A stretch of 64,000 nt of DNA from an uncultured Alistipes sp. (GTDB lineage: Bacteria > Bacteroidota > Bacteroidia > Bacteroidales > UBA932): contig URSC01000010.1 of assembly GCA_900550465.1 (NCBI GenBank), positions 35,909 through 99,908 on the forward strand, in the 5' to 3' direction. This document shows positions 1 to 8,943 of the stretch, in pieces. Each line of letters begins with the position of its first letter. Within the stretch, counting starts at the first letter, position 1. The position numbers and the translations under genes are program-made. The notes below the pieces were generated by a model. That model saw nothing but the letters and a program-made list of their open reading frames with translations, did no database searches and was not told the DNA's origin.

Positions 1-515
1 TAATACCCGTCAGAATCAGGATTGGGAGCATTCAGGTCGTCCACAAGACATATATTGTGACTTATACCGCTCTGGGATGCCTGGTAGGAAAACGACACTG
101 TAAGAAAACGCGAGACACCGTACACACCTCCGCTCTGCCACATCTGTACCGGATCTATGGGGTCATTGTACATGGTATCCATAGATGAAGTCTGATGGAT
201 ATTCTGCGTAATCATCTGAATGATCGACGTAAACTCTACTTCTACCGGGTCTGTGATTTCTCCTCCGGGGATAGAGAATGTAGCCATAAGCCTGTCGTCA
301 GTCTCCAGTTCCCCGATTTCTGAAAAATAATTCAAGGGAATAACTCTGAGCGAATCATCACTGACAAAGAAGCACTTGTACGGCATACCCTCTTCCGCCT
401 CTACTGCAGTAAGATATGAATTGTAGTAGATATCGCTCTCATAGTCACATGATATAATGCCCGCTGCCATGGCCGGCACGGCAATGCATAACTTAAGAAA
501 ATTTCTCATATTCAT
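1..515 (-). CDS. NigD-like lipoprotein, C-terminus cut by window edge
   Basis: Reading leftward from an ATG at 515 (a second in-frame ATG lies at 509) the frame stays open to the window edge, giving at least 171 codons. The product begins with a lipoprotein signal peptide whose lipobox GIISC puts the modified cysteine at about residue 23. The acidic and aromatic stretch that follows, a central strand-rich part, and the late segment CLVDDLNAPNPDSDG resemble NigD-like proteins, a Bacteroidales lipoprotein family with no proven function. The family call is from memory of its pattern. The lipoprotein nature is read directly. Confidence 0.6.
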   Translation of the reverse strand, partial: MNMRNFLKLCIAVPAMAAGIISCDYESDIYYNSYLTAVEAEEGMPYKCFFVSDDSLRVIPLNYFSEIGELETDDRLMATFSIPGGEITDPVEVEFTSIIQMITQNIHQTSSMDTMYNDPIDPVQMWQSGGVYGVSRFLTVSFSYQASQSGISHNICLVDDLNAPNPDSDGY

Positions 516-584
516 TTCTAATATTTTCAAATATGAATCCATCCCGCGCATGCAAAGACTGTGCCGGGCCCGGGCATGGGTAAA

Positions 585-2093
585 CTACTGATTGGCAATC
601 ATGACTGCTGTCCAGTAAATCCATTCTGCTGCTGCCTGAAGTGTCTCAGGGTTGATGGATTCGGGATTATCCTTGGGATGATGGTAATATCCTCCCCCGG
701 CAGCCCTTACGTCAAGTACGGGATATCCGGCTTTCATGAATACGACTCCGTCTGTACGGGGACGTGTCCTGTAATAGCTCTCTCCCTGATAAAGAATCCG
801 GTGCACATATTTTTCATTTGCTGCCTTGGAGAAATTCTGCAGTTCCGGGAAATTATATGGATAACTTGCAGAAAGCCTCTGCCCGGCGCCTACCTGCTCG
901 AGGTTGATGACTGCCTTTACTTTTTCCTTGGGGAAAATAGGATGCTGTGTGTAGTAAGTGCTGCCGGTAAGCCCTGCCTCCTCACCGTCCAGACTGAGGA
1001 ATACAATTGTGCGCTTGGGCTTGACCTGGCTCTTCGCCAGAGCCTCAGCAACACCGAGAAGTGCCGCTGACGAGGCATTGTTGTCATTGGCTCCGGCTAT
1101 ATGATAAGGTATCATTCCCAGATGGTCCAGGTGTGCGGATATTATCACATACTCGTTCTTAAGTTCAGGATCGGAGCCTTCCACGATTCCCAGGATGTTT
1201 TTACCGGTAGCATCGGGATTATATGTGGCGTTCATCCTGATATGGGCTTTCTTTCCTGTATAGAATGACTGAGGCTTCTTGGTCTGATATATCTTCCTTA
1301 CCGTCTCTCCGTACGTACGGCCGGTTCCGCGGAAAATATCATTTACGACGGTATCTGTCACGTGGCAGTACACAAAATTCTCATTATAAGGAGCATTGGG
1401 ACCAGGCACCCAGAGATAGAGAAGACCTATGGCTCCGTGAGCGACAGCATTATTGAGTTTGGTCTGGTGCAGAGTATGATTGTACCACATCGCCAGGGTA
1501 TCGGCATTGCGGCTGGTATTGGGAGTCTCTCCCTCGACCAGAACTATCTTGCCGCGGACATCCATGCCGGCATAATCATCATAACCCAGTTCGGGTGCCG
1601 TTACTCCGAATCCGGCATAAACAATATCCGCAGTAATGTCCCCGTTACCGGTCATACCTCCGGCAAACCAGCCGTCGGCCCAGGGATAAGACTTGGATAT
1701 CCACACAGTATCCTTGCGCTTCTGGCCGTAAACAGGGAACAGGATATCCATAGTACTGCCTGGGAACACCTCGACACAAGGATGGGAATATTCCTGGATG
1801 TAGGAGCCGTTGTCTCCTGCAGGTTTCAGTCCCCACTCCTTGAAATAATTCTCGACTATGGCCACAGCCTTGGCCATTCCGGGAGAACCGGCCAGGCGGC
1901 CCTCAAGCGTTGAGTCTGAAAGCTGCAGGACATATCCGTACAGCTTATCGGATGTGATGTGGCGGTGCATTGCGTCGAGGTACATCTGCTCTTCAGTCAT
2001 CTGCGCCCCGCGTCTCTGTGCATAACCCGTGGTCTGGAATGCGGCGGCTGACAAAAGTACCGCTGCTGACAAAACAATAGTTCTTATTTTCAT
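585..2093 (-). CDS. Secreted M28-family zinc aminopeptidase with PA-like insert
   Basis: A 502-residue exported peptidase with a signal peptide ending near YAQ (about residue 26). The M28 di-zinc site is visible: SAHLDHLG near residue 321, GANDNNASSA with its bridging Asp near 336, and DGEEAGLTGS near 371 carrying the catalytic and binding Glu. The region between about 150 and 290 has the look of a protease-associated insert. M28 enzymes remove N-terminal residues from peptides, here probably in the periplasm or outside the cell. Its ATG overlaps the nadD stop as ATGA, so it is the last gene of a gmk-nadD-peptidase unit. Confidence 0.9.
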   Translation of the reverse strand: MKIRTIVLSAAVLLSAAAFQTTGYAQRRGAQMTEEQMYLDAMHRHITSDKLYGYVLQLSDSTLEGRLAGSPGMAKAVAIVENYFKEWGLKPAGDNGSYIQEYSHPCVEVFPGSTMDILFPVYGQKRKDTVWISKSYPWADGWFAGGMTGNGDITADIVYAGFGVTAPELGYDDYAGMDVRGKIVLVEGETPNTSRNADTLAMWYNHTLHQTKLNNAVAHGAIGLLYLWVPGPNAPYNENFVYCHVTDTVVNDIFRGTGRTYGETVRKIYQTKKPQSFYTGKKAHIRMNATYNPDATGKNILGIVEGSDPELKNEYVIISAHLDHLGMIPYHIAGANDNNASSAALLGVAEALAKSQVKPKRTIVFLSLDGEEAGLTGSTYYTQHPIFPKEKVKAVINLEQVGAGQRLSASYPYNFPELQNFSKAANEKYVHRILYQGESYYRTRPRTDGVVFMKAGYPVLDVRAAGGGYYHHPKDNPESINPETLQAAAEWIYWTAVMIANQ

Positions 2094-2632
2094 GGTATCT
2101 GGTTTTTGTTGAGTTGGTTTCTAATCTGTGTCGAGGAGATGTCCAGAAGCGGCGCTTCCTCTAGAAATCTGAATCCCCGGACTCCTGCCCTGCTATTGTA
2201 GGCCCTGCAGAGCGCGGCACCGTCTGCCCCGGCCCGGGGATATACCCATACAGGAAATTCCTGTACAATATCATTCCCACGATGCCATCTTTCCAGGCCC
2301 TGGACATTGTCAGCCCCCATGAGCAGGACCAGTTCCGTTCCGCTCTTTTTTCCCTTCAGGGCATGAAGGGTATTTATAGTGTAAAGCGGCTCCTGCATGT
2401 GATATTCGATATCAGATATCCTGATTTTGGGAGAAAGGCCCGCAAATGCCTTCCTTACCTCCTCCAGCCTCTTTATGGGATCAGCCAGAATGGACAGGTC
2501 CTTGAACGGACTGTGGGGGGACGGCACTATTGTCACTGCATCCACCTCATTCATCGCAGCCACATACTCCACTATGGCCACGTGTCCGAAATGGACGGGA
2601 TTGAAAGAACCGAAATACAGGACCTCCGTCAT
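2090..2632 (-). CDS. nadD: Nicotinate-nucleotide adenylyltransferase
   Basis: NadD transfers AMP from ATP to nicotinate mononucleotide, making deamido-NAD in NAD synthesis. The nucleotidyltransferase signature FGSFNPVHFGH stands at the N-terminus and the C-terminal ISSTQIR matches the ISSTxIR motif. A GTG at 2641 directly follows the gmk stop and would add three residues; the ATG at 2632 gives a start close to the signature, as is usual in the family. It lies between gmk and the M28 peptidase and overlaps the latter by 4 nt. Confidence 0.93.
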   Translation of the reverse strand: MTEVLYFGSFNPVHFGHVAIVEYVAAMNEVDAVTIVPSPHSPFKDLSILADPIKRLEEVRKAFAGLSPKIRISDIEYHMQEPLYTINTLHALKGKKSGTELVLLMGADNVQGLERWHRGNDIVQEFPVWVYPRAGADGAALCRAYNSRAGVRGFRFLEEAPLLDISSTQIRNQLNKNQIP

Positions 2633-2641
2633 AGCCTTCAC

Positions 2642-3211
2642 TTATTTCTTATTAACGAAATCAAGAACTGTCTTCTCAGCTTCCGCGAGCGTCCTCTCCA
2701 GGACATCATTCTCCAGCACTTTGTCAAACTTCGTTTCATACAGCAGCTCTTCAGCCGCCTTAGCCACTCTTCTGTCTATCGCCTCGGGCGAATCCGTTCC
2801 CCTTCCCTGCAGCCTGCGCCTGAGCTCCTCCACCGAGGGAGGCTTGACAAATACAGACAGTGCGGCATCCCCAAAGATACGCTTGAGATTTACCCCGCCC
2901 TTGACATCTATGTCAAAAAGAATGACATGGCCCTTCGCCCATATACGCTCCACCTCGGAACGCAGTGTTCCGTAGAATGAGCCGGGATACACCTCCTCAT
3001 ATTCTACGAATGCATTGCGCGATATAAGATTACGGAACTCCTCCTCTGAGAAGAAATAATACTCGACGCCATTCCGCTCTGTGCCGCGGGGCGGACGCGA
3101 AGTCGCTGATATGGAGAATTCAAGGAAATCGAACCGCCTCAGCAGATGTCCTACGACAGTGCTTTTGCCCGCTCCGGAGGGAGCTGAGAAAATGATTACT
3201 TTTTTGTTCAT
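2642..3211 (-). CDS. gmk: Guanylate kinase
   Basis: Phosphorylates GMP to GDP. The P-loop SAPSGAGKST is at residues 9-18, followed by the GMP-binding stretch STSRPPRGTERNGVEYYF-like region (here SATSRPPRGTE...GVEYYF). About 189 residues from the ATG at 3211. An upstream in-frame start at 3247 would add 12 residues unlike the family. The sequence TATTTTTG just before the ATG resembles a -7 box, which would make the transcript nearly leaderless. First gene of the gmk-nadD-peptidase unit, divergent from fba. Confidence 0.94.
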   Translation of the reverse strand: MNKKVIIFSAPSGAGKSTVVGHLLRRFDFLEFSISATSRPPRGTERNGVEYYFFSEEEFRNLISRNAFVEYEEVYPGSFYGTLRSEVERIWAKGHVILFDIDVKGGVNLKRIFGDAALSVFVKPPSVEELRRRLQGRGTDSPEAIDRRVAKAAEELLYETKFDKVLENDVLERTLAEAEKTVLDFVNKK

Positions 3212-3283
3212 ATTACAAAAATATCTAAATTTGCGAGACGATAGCAAGAATATCGGATATTTAATTTTAAAGATAGATATATT

Positions 3284-4246
3284 ATGGTATCTTACAAAGA
3301 ACTCGGCCTCGTGAACTCAAGAGAGCTCTTCAAGAAGGCCATCAACGGCGGCTATGCTATTCCCGCCTTCAATTTCAACAACATGGAACAGATGCAGGCC
3401 ATCATCCAGGCCTGTGTGGAGACCAAGTCTCCTGTCATCCTGCAGGTATCCAGCGGTGCCCGCAAGTATGCCAACCAGACTATCCTCCGTTATATGGCCC
3501 AGGGCGGCGTGGAGTATGCCAAGGAACTGGGCTGCAACATTCCCATCGTGCTGCACCTCGATCACGGTGACAGCTTCGAGCTCTGCAAGAGCTGCATCGA
3601 GTACGGTTTCTCATCAGTCATGATTGACGGTTCGTCCAAGCCCTACGACGAGAATGTGGAACTGACCCGCAAGGTTGTCGAGTATGCTCACAAGTATGAT
3701 GTTACAGTAGAGGGCGAGCTCGGTGTCCTGGCCGGAGTAGAGGATGACGTGAAGGCTGAGAGCCATACCTATACCCGTCCTGAGGAAGTCGAGGACTTCG
3801 TAAACAAGACCGGTGTGGATTCCCTTGCCATCTCCATCGGAACATCCCACGGCGCATACAAGTTCAAGCCCGGTCAGAAGCCTGAGATCCGTCTGGACAT
3901 CCTGCACGAGATCGAAAAGCGTATCCCTGGATTCCCCATCGTTCTTCACGGCTCGTCCTCAGTGCCCCAGGATATCGTGGCTGAGATCAACCACTACGGC
4001 GGACATCTGAAAGACTCTATCGGTATTCCCGAGGACCAGCTCCGTGAGGCTGCAAAGTCAGCGGTCTGCAAGATCAACATCGACAGCGACGGACGTCTGG
4101 CCATGACGGCAGCCATCCGCAAAGTGCTTGTCGAGCATCCCGAGGAGTTCGATCCCAGAAAATATCTCGGTCCTGCTCGTGACAAGCTGAAACAGCTGTA
4201 TATCCACAAGATATACGATGTTCTCGGCAGCAATGACAAGATGTAG
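3284..4246 (+). CDS. fba: Class II fructose-1,6-bisphosphate aldolase
   Basis: A 320-residue zinc-dependent aldolase that splits fructose-1,6-bisphosphate into dihydroxyacetone phosphate and glyceraldehyde-3-phosphate in glycolysis. The zinc-binding HLDHGD (His91, Asp93, His94) follows the strand NIPIVL. The phosphate-binding glycine stretches SIGTSHGAYKF and IVLHGSSSVP are present. Length and motifs fit the class II family. It is followed by a strong terminator, so it is probably transcribed alone, and it uses the biased codons of a highly expressed gene. Confidence 0.95.
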   Translation: MVSYKELGLVNSRELFKKAINGGYAIPAFNFNNMEQMQAIIQACVETKSPVILQVSSGARKYANQTILRYMAQGGVEYAKELGCNIPIVLHLDHGDSFELCKSCIEYGFSSVMIDGSSKPYDENVELTRKVVEYAHKYDVTVEGELGVLAGVEDDVKAESHTYTRPEEVEDFVNKTGVDSLAISIGTSHGAYKFKPGQKPEIRLDILHEIEKRIPGFPIVLHGSSSVPQDIVAEINHYGGHLKDSIGIPEDQLREAAKSAVCKINIDSDGRLAMTAAIRKVLVEHPEEFDPRKYLGPARDKLKQLYIHKIYDVLGSNDKM

Positions 4247-4270
4247 GACCGAACCGGTTCAAAAAAATTC

Positions 4271-4308
4271 AAATAGGAGTGTCACATTTTCAGGACACTC
4301 CTATTTTT
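4271..4308 (+). terminator. Rho-independent terminator after fba
   Basis: A 13-bp stem (4271-4283 against 4294-4306) with a 10-nt loop and a following T-rich run, 24 nt after the fba stop. Confidence 0.9.
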
Positions 4309-4309
4309 A

Positions 4310-4340
4310 TTGCTTTTTACCAAAAAAGACATTACATTTG
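4310..4340 (+). promoter_or_regulatory. Bacteroidota-type promoter for LPP20-like lipoprotein
   Basis: TTGC at 4310-4313, 19 nt, then TAcaTTTG at 4333-4340, matching the -33/-7 consensus. The ATG of the lipoprotein follows 28 nt after the -7 box. Confidence 0.65.
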
Positions 4341-4368
4341 TGTTTTAATTAATAATTTATTTAAACGT

Positions 4369-4947
4369 ATGAAAACAAAATTTTTCCCCGTAGTAGCCGC
4401 TGTCATCGCCATGGTGACGGCTGTTTCGTCATGCGGCGGCCAGAAGAACGTCATGAATGCCGGTAAGACCGAAATCATTATGCCGTTCAATACTCCCGCC
4501 GACAAATCCGACATGGAGTATTTCCGCGCCACTGCTTCCGGCACAAGCCCGGATCAGGAAATGGCCAGGACTATCGCTGATCTCAACGCCCGTACTCAGT
4601 TGGGAACTCAGATATCTTCCGTTGTAAAGGCTGTCACCGAGAGATACATGAACCAGGTCAACGTTGCGAACAAGGCCGAGTTTGCCCAGAAAGTGGAGCA
4701 GAATGTAAGGCTGGTTGTCAACCAGGAACTCAACGGAGCAGTCGTAAGAGGCACCAAACTCTATCAGAACGAGGACGGCACCTATGAATTCTGGGTAAAC
4801 ATAGAAATGCCCAGAACAAAAGTAATGGACGGCCTCGAGGAAGCTATCTCAAAGGATCAGAAGCTGGCTGTTGACTTTGACCAGCATCTGTTCATGAAAA
4901 CCTTTGACGAGGAGATGGCTCTGGAGATGCAGAAGAACGCCAACTAA
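4369..4947 (+). CDS. LPP20-like lipoprotein
   Basis: A 192-residue lipoprotein: the signal peptide ends in the lipobox VSSC (Cys about residue 18). The mature part resembles the LPP20 fold, with the pattern EMARTIADLNARTQLG followed by a long amphipathic helix and a strand-rich end (YEFWVNIEMP). LPP20-like proteins are envelope lipoproteins of poorly known role. The start at 4369 is preferred because an in-frame start at 4279 lies inside the fba terminator. It has its own promoter and terminator. Confidence 0.75.
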   Translation: MKTKFFPVVAAVIAMVTAVSSCGGQKNVMNAGKTEIIMPFNTPADKSDMEYFRATASGTSPDQEMARTIADLNARTQLGTQISSVVKAVTERYMNQVNVANKAEFAQKVEQNVRLVVNQELNGAVVRGTKLYQNEDGTYEFWVNIEMPRTKVMDGLEEAISKDQKLAVDFDQHLFMKTFDEEMALEMQKNAN

Positions 4948-4970
4948 GTACTTGAAACTACAATGACTCA

Positions 4971-5012
4971 AGCTCCCCCCGCGTCTGTCAGTCCGGAGGG
5001 AGCTTTATTTTA
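4971..5012 (+). terminator. Rho-independent terminator
   Basis: Stem AGCTCCC (4971-4977) against GGGAGCT (4998-5004) followed by TTATTTT. A TAaaTTTG box at 5011-5018 overlaps its end and may serve the next gene. Confidence 0.75.
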
Positions 5013-5027
5013 AATTTGAAATGCAAT

Positions 5028-6488
5028 ATGACTAGAATTTCCAAATACTTCTTCATTATGGCTGCGGCACTGACAGGAGCAATGGTTCCGGCCGGTGCCC
5101 AGACGGATGACTCATTCCTTGATTTCTACAGGCAGAGGACTAAGGAATTCCAGGACTGGAGGTCCAAGGCCAACGCGGAGTTCTCCGACTATCTGGCCGC
5201 CGCATGGGAAGAGTTTCTGGTTCAGAGAGGCAAGGAAGACCCTGTGGGTCCGGTCCCTGATGAACCTGTCTATTACAATCCATCAGAGGAAACCGCACAT
5301 AAGTCACTGCCCGGCCTCCCCGTTCCAGGATTCATATCCGCTCCTGCAGTGTCTGCTCCTGTTCCGGCCATCTCAGCTGCTTATTCCGGGAACAGCACGG
5401 TTTCTGTAGACTTTTTCGGAATCAAGGGTGCAATACCATTCGCCGACAACATGAGAATACCGCGCATCCAGGCTACCGAACAGGATGCCTCTAAAGCATG
5501 GAAAGTACTCTCTGAATCCGATTTCATGCCGACTGTAGAGGCTCTTGACAACATGCGCAAGGAACACTCAATGAGCGACTGGGCTCTTTACACCACTATA
5601 AAGAAAATGACAGACGCCGTCTATATCGACGAGTACGTCAACGAGAAGATCATGACCCAGATGTTCCTTCTCAGCCAACTCCAGTATAAAGCCAGGGTAG
5701 GCTCGTCAGGAGGACAGATGATACTGCTGCTGCCGTTCTCCGCTCCCATCTACCAGGTGTCCTACATCACTGACGACAATGAGGACTTCTACATCTACAG
5801 CTACAACCGCCTGAACAGCCAGGACCCGCTGTACACCTTCTCCAACGATTTCTCCGCCGCAGAGAAAAAAATGAATCTGGTCATAGACCGCCAGCTCATC
5901 GTCAGCAACAGCGACTACCAGCTGAAGGCCCTGCATTCATGGACACAGTACATAGGAGAGGATGTAAGCGTACCGCTGAACATACCCTGCGTCAAATTCA
6001 CTCTTGACTATCCGCAGTCAGACCTGATAACATACCATCTCTCAGATGTGGACAGCCAGCTCAAGAAGGCAGTCTTCACCAGCGTCAGATATAAGATTCT
6101 CAAGGACAGCATGGATCCTGTACAGGCTGTATCTTTCGTCCTGACCTTGATTCAAAGGGGATTCGACTACAAAACCGATTATGAGATGTTCGGACGGGCC
6201 AAGCCTCTCTTCATAGAGGAGTCATTCTTTTACGGTTCCAACAACTGCAAGGACCGAGTACTGGTATTCTCATGGCTCGTCAAGGATCTCCTGGGCCTGG
6301 ACGTAGCCATGTTCAGTTACAAAGGACATGTGGCCTGCGGAGTTGCACTCCCCTCAAGTGTAACGGGAGACAGTTTCACACACGACGGCACCAGATACTT
6401 AATGTGCGATCCCACCTATATAGGAGCACCTATCGGAGCGACTATGCCCAAATACAGGGATGTGGAACCTCACATCACGAAACTCTAA
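5028..6488 (+). CDS. Exported protein with transglutaminase-like C-terminal domain
   Basis: A 486-residue exported protein with a signal peptide ending GAQ (about residue 25). The first 130 residues are rich in charged and proline residues. The last 100 residues carry a transglutaminase-like triad: Cys in NNCKDRVLVFSWLVKDLL, His in YKGHVACGVAL and Asp in YLMCDPTY. Such domains act as cysteine peptidases or amidases, or are inactive binding modules. No substrate can be named. The ATG at 5028 is chosen over the TTG at 5016. Confidence 0.7.
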   Translation: MTRISKYFFIMAAALTGAMVPAGAQTDDSFLDFYRQRTKEFQDWRSKANAEFSDYLAAAWEEFLVQRGKEDPVGPVPDEPVYYNPSEETAHKSLPGLPVPGFISAPAVSAPVPAISAAYSGNSTVSVDFFGIKGAIPFADNMRIPRIQATEQDASKAWKVLSESDFMPTVEALDNMRKEHSMSDWALYTTIKKMTDAVYIDEYVNEKIMTQMFLLSQLQYKARVGSSGGQMILLLPFSAPIYQVSYITDDNEDFYIYSYNRLNSQDPLYTFSNDFSAAEKKMNLVIDRQLIVSNSDYQLKALHSWTQYIGEDVSVPLNIPCVKFTLDYPQSDLITYHLSDVDSQLKKAVFTSVRYKILKDSMDPVQAVSFVLTLIQRGFDYKTDYEMFGRAKPLFIEESFFYGSNNCKDRVLVFSWLVKDLLGLDVAMFSYKGHVACGVALPSSVTGDSFTHDGTRYLMCDPTYIGAPIGATMPKYRDVEPHITKL

Positions 6489-6499
6489 CCGGGCCGACT

Positions 6500-6510
6500 G
6501 ACATTTTGTC
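6500..6510 (+). promoter_or_regulatory. Inverted repeat upstream of grpE-dnaJ
   Basis: GACATTTTGTC is a short perfect inverted repeat (GACA-TTT-TGTC) 60 nt before the grpE start. No CIRCE element is present, so this is the only visible candidate operator of the chaperone operon. Function is inferred only from position. Confidence 0.3.
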
Positions 6511-6570
6511 GATTTTTTCTTCTGGCAGTGTTTTTGCTGAAAGCATTGCCGGATAGAAAATAAAGATAGT

Positions 6571-7119
6571 ATGGAAGAGAACAAAGATATAAATCAGGAA
6601 ACCGTTCCGCAGGACACGTCCGGGGAAAACAATGAACAGACTGCCCAGGAAGAAGTACAGCAGGAGGATGAGGCTGTCAAGGCACTCGAAGCACGTGTTG
6701 CTGAGGTCAATGACAAATACATCCGCCTTGCCGCTGAATTTGACAACTACCGCAGAAGAACCGCGAGGGAAAGACTGGATCTGATAGCCTCTGCAGGAGA
6801 AGACATAATTAAAGGTATGCTGCCAGTACTGGATGACTGTGAAAGAGCCCTTCAGGTGCTGAAGGAATCCGAAGCGGACCAGGCGGCGATAGAAGGTACC
6901 GAGTTGATATACAACAAGCTGATGACATTCCTGAAAGGCCGTGGTCTCAGCGTGATAGAAGCCCTGGGCAAGGAACTCGACACAGATTTCCACGAAGCCG
7001 TCGCCCAGCTTCCGGTACAGGAAAAGAAGCAGAAAAACAAGATAGTAGATGTCATCCAGCAAGGCTATAAACTGAATGACAAGGTAATACGTTTCGCAAA
7101 AGTTGTAGTGGGGGTGTAG
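6571..7119 (+). CDS. grpE: Nucleotide exchange factor GrpE
   Basis: GrpE releases ADP from DnaK. The 182-residue protein has an acidic, disordered N-terminus, a long coiled coil (about 40-90, including AAEFDNYRRRT), and the C-terminal beta-wing with LPVLDDCERAL and the family ending around FHEAVAQLP. It lies 3 nt before dnaJ, so the two are co-transcribed and presumably heat-induced. Confidence 0.96.
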   Translation: MEENKDINQETVPQDTSGENNEQTAQEEVQQEDEAVKALEARVAEVNDKYIRLAAEFDNYRRRTARERLDLIASAGEDIIKGMLPVLDDCERALQVLKESEADQAAIEGTELIYNKLMTFLKGRGLSVIEALGKELDTDFHEAVAQLPVQEKKQKNKIVDVIQQGYKLNDKVIRFAKVVVGV

Positions 7120-7122
7120 ATT

Positions 7123-8292
7123 ATGGCAGATAAGAGAGATTACTATGAGGTCCTTGGTGTATCCAGGGACGCATCGCAGGATGAGATTAAGAAGGCCTAT
7201 CGTAAAATGGCCCTCAAATATCATCCGGACCGCAATCCGGGAGACTCGGCAGCAGAGGAGAAATTCAAGGAAGCGGCAGAGGCCTACGATGTTCTGAGCA
7301 ACCCTGACAAAAAAGCACGCTATGACCAGTTCGGTCATGCAGGAATGAGCGGTGCCGCAGGAGGCGGCGGTGGATTCGAAGGTTTTGGAGGATTCACTAT
7401 GGAAGACATCTTCAGCCGGTTCGGAGACATTTTCGGAGGAGGTTTCGGAGGAGGATTCGGAGGTTTCGGTTCTTCTTCCGGACGAGGAGGCGCACGGGTA
7501 AAAAAAGGTTCGAATATCCGCATACGTGTCAAATTGTCACTTTCCGAAATTGTAAACGGCGTCACCAAGACTGTCAAGATAAAAAAAGCCGTAAAATGCC
7601 CGCACTGCGGTGGACGCGGAGCTGAGTCCGAAGCCGATGTACATACATGCGAGACATGCCACGGCACCGGAATGGTGACCAGGATGGTCCAGTCCTTCAT
7701 GGGACGTATGCAGACCACCTCCCCCTGCCCGACCTGCGGAGGCGAGGGCAAGGTCATTACAAAACCTTGCCCCCACTGCCATGGAGCAGGCATTGTCGAG
7801 GATACCGAGGAAGTATCATTCAAGATTCCGGCAGGTGTTGTGGAAGGCATGCAGCTGACAGTTCACGGCAAGGGAAATGCAGCCAAGGGCAACGGCGTCA
7901 ACGGAGATCTTCTCGTACTTATAGAGGAGGAAGATAACGGAGAACTGCAGAGGGACGGAAATGACTTGATATACACACTTTTCGTATCAATTCCAGACTT
8001 AGTGCTCGGCACATCGGCTGAAATACCTTCTGCTGACGGAAAGGTAAGGATTAAGATAGAAGCCGGCACACAGTCCGGAGCGATACTGAGGGTACGCGGC
8101 AAAGGAGTTCCCGACATCAATGGATACGGACGGGGAGACCTCCTGGTGTTCATTCAGGCATGGACTCCGGCAAAGATAGACAGGAGTGAAAAAGAGATAT
8201 TTGAAAAACTCAGAAACTCAGAGAATTTCACTCCCAAACCAAGCAAAATGGACAAGAATTTCTTCGACAGATTGAAAAAAATGTTCAGTTAA
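7123..8292 (+). CDS. dnaJ: Chaperone DnaJ
   Basis: Type I Hsp40 of 389 residues that delivers substrates to DnaK and stimulates its ATPase. The J domain spans residues 1-70 with HPD at 34-36; a Gly/Phe-rich linker follows (about 75-130). Four CxxCxGxG repeats (CPHCGGRG, CETCHGTG, CPTCGGEG, CPHCHGAG, from about residue 159) bind two zinc ions, and the C-terminal substrate domain ends the protein. Second gene of the grpE-dnaJ operon. dnaK is not in the window. Confidence 0.97.
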   Translation: MADKRDYYEVLGVSRDASQDEIKKAYRKMALKYHPDRNPGDSAAEEKFKEAAEAYDVLSNPDKKARYDQFGHAGMSGAAGGGGGFEGFGGFTMEDIFSRFGDIFGGGFGGGFGGFGSSSGRGGARVKKGSNIRIRVKLSLSEIVNGVTKTVKIKKAVKCPHCGGRGAESEADVHTCETCHGTGMVTRMVQSFMGRMQTTSPCPTCGGEGKVITKPCPHCHGAGIVEDTEEVSFKIPAGVVEGMQLTVHGKGNAAKGNGVNGDLLVLIEEEDNGELQRDGNDLIYTLFVSIPDLVLGTSAEIPSADGKVRIKIEAGTQSGAILRVRGKGVPDINGYGRGDLLVFIQAWTPAKIDRSEKEIFEKLRNSENFTPKPSKMDKNFFDRLKKMFS

Positions 8293-8304
8293 ATGCTAAA
8301 AAAA

Positions 8305-8335
8305 TTTGGAATGTTTCATGTTTTATCTATCTTTG
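8305..8335 (+). promoter_or_regulatory. Bacteroidota-type promoter for rplS
   Basis: TTTG at 8305-8308, 19 nt, TAtcTTTG at 8328-8335: a full match to the consensus. It leaves a leader of roughly 70 nt before the rplS ATG. Confidence 0.8.
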
Positions 8336-8409
8336 CAGTCCCAAAAAATAAGCAACCTCTTGCATAGATGTCGATGATGACAGCAATGTTGCCAAAAAAG
8401 ATTAAGAAA

Positions 8410-8796
8410 ATGGATTTAATAAAGATTGCAGAACAGGCATTTGCACAGGACGAGAAAAAGTATCCCGAGTTTAAGGCAGGCGATACAGTTACTGTGACCT
8501 ATAAGATTAAGGAAGAGAACAAGGAGAGACTCCAGAAGTTCCGTGGAGTAGTGATACAGAGGAAAGGTGCCGGTACAACCCAGACTTTCACTGTACGCAA
8601 GATTTCCAACGGAGTAGGCGTTGAAAGGATATTCCCTCTTTACTCACCTTTCATCTCCGAGATTGAGCTCAATAAGAGCGGTAAAGTCCGCAGAGCAAGA
8701 ATCTTCTACCTCAGGAACCTGACCGGTAAGAAGGCACGTATCAAGGAGAAAAAGTTTGCAGGAGTAGTTGCAGAAGAGACTGCAAAGTCTGAGTAG
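8410..8796 (+). CDS. rplS: 50S ribosomal protein L19
   Basis: L19 sits at the 30S-50S interface. Its core pattern is complete (FKAGDTVTV, FRGVVIQRKG, GVERIFPLYSP, RRARIFYLR). An in-frame start at 8368 would add 14 residues not found in the family; the ATG at 8410 gives MDLIKIAEQAF and a normal 128-residue length. The tRNA-Arg gene follows within 17 nt and may share its transcript. Confidence 0.95.
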   Translation: MDLIKIAEQAFAQDEKKYPEFKAGDTVTVTYKIKEENKERLQKFRGVVIQRKGAGTTQTFTVRKISNGVGVERIFPLYSPFISEIELNKSGKVRRARIFYLRNLTGKKARIKEKKFAGVVAEETAKSE

Positions 8797-8812
8797 CAAT
8801 ACACAGGATATT

Positions 8813-8886
8813 GGCCTCGTAGCTCAACTGAATAGAGCATCTGACTACGGATCAGAAGGTTGTGGGTTTGAATCCCGCCGAGGTCA
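8813..8886 (+). tRNA. tRNA-Arg (anticodon ACG)
   Basis: Folds as a 74-nt cloverleaf: acceptor stem GGCCTCG/CGAGGTC (one G-T pair), D arm beginning TAGCTC, anticodon stem TCTGA/TCAGA with loop CTACGGA giving anticodon ACG, and a T arm with GGGTTTGAATCCC. The 3' CCA is not encoded. A strong terminator follows. Confidence 0.93.
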
Positions 8887-8888
8887 CT

Positions 8889-8935
8889 AAAAAATACCGC
8901 CCGGTTGAATTGACAACCGGGCGGTATTTTTATTC
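8889..8935 (+). terminator. Terminator after rplS and tRNA-Arg
   Basis: A 17-bp perfect stem (8891-8907 with 8914-8930), 6-nt loop, then T-rich DNA. The A-run on the 5' side means it can also terminate the converging tryptophanase-like gene. Confidence 0.92.
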
Positions 8936-8943
8936 TTTTTCTT

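Noticed and set aside
6475..7338. A 287-codon antisense frame over grpE and dnaJ
   Set aside because: It lies opposite two certain genes and reads as Cys/Phe/Val-rich sequence typical of antisense frames.
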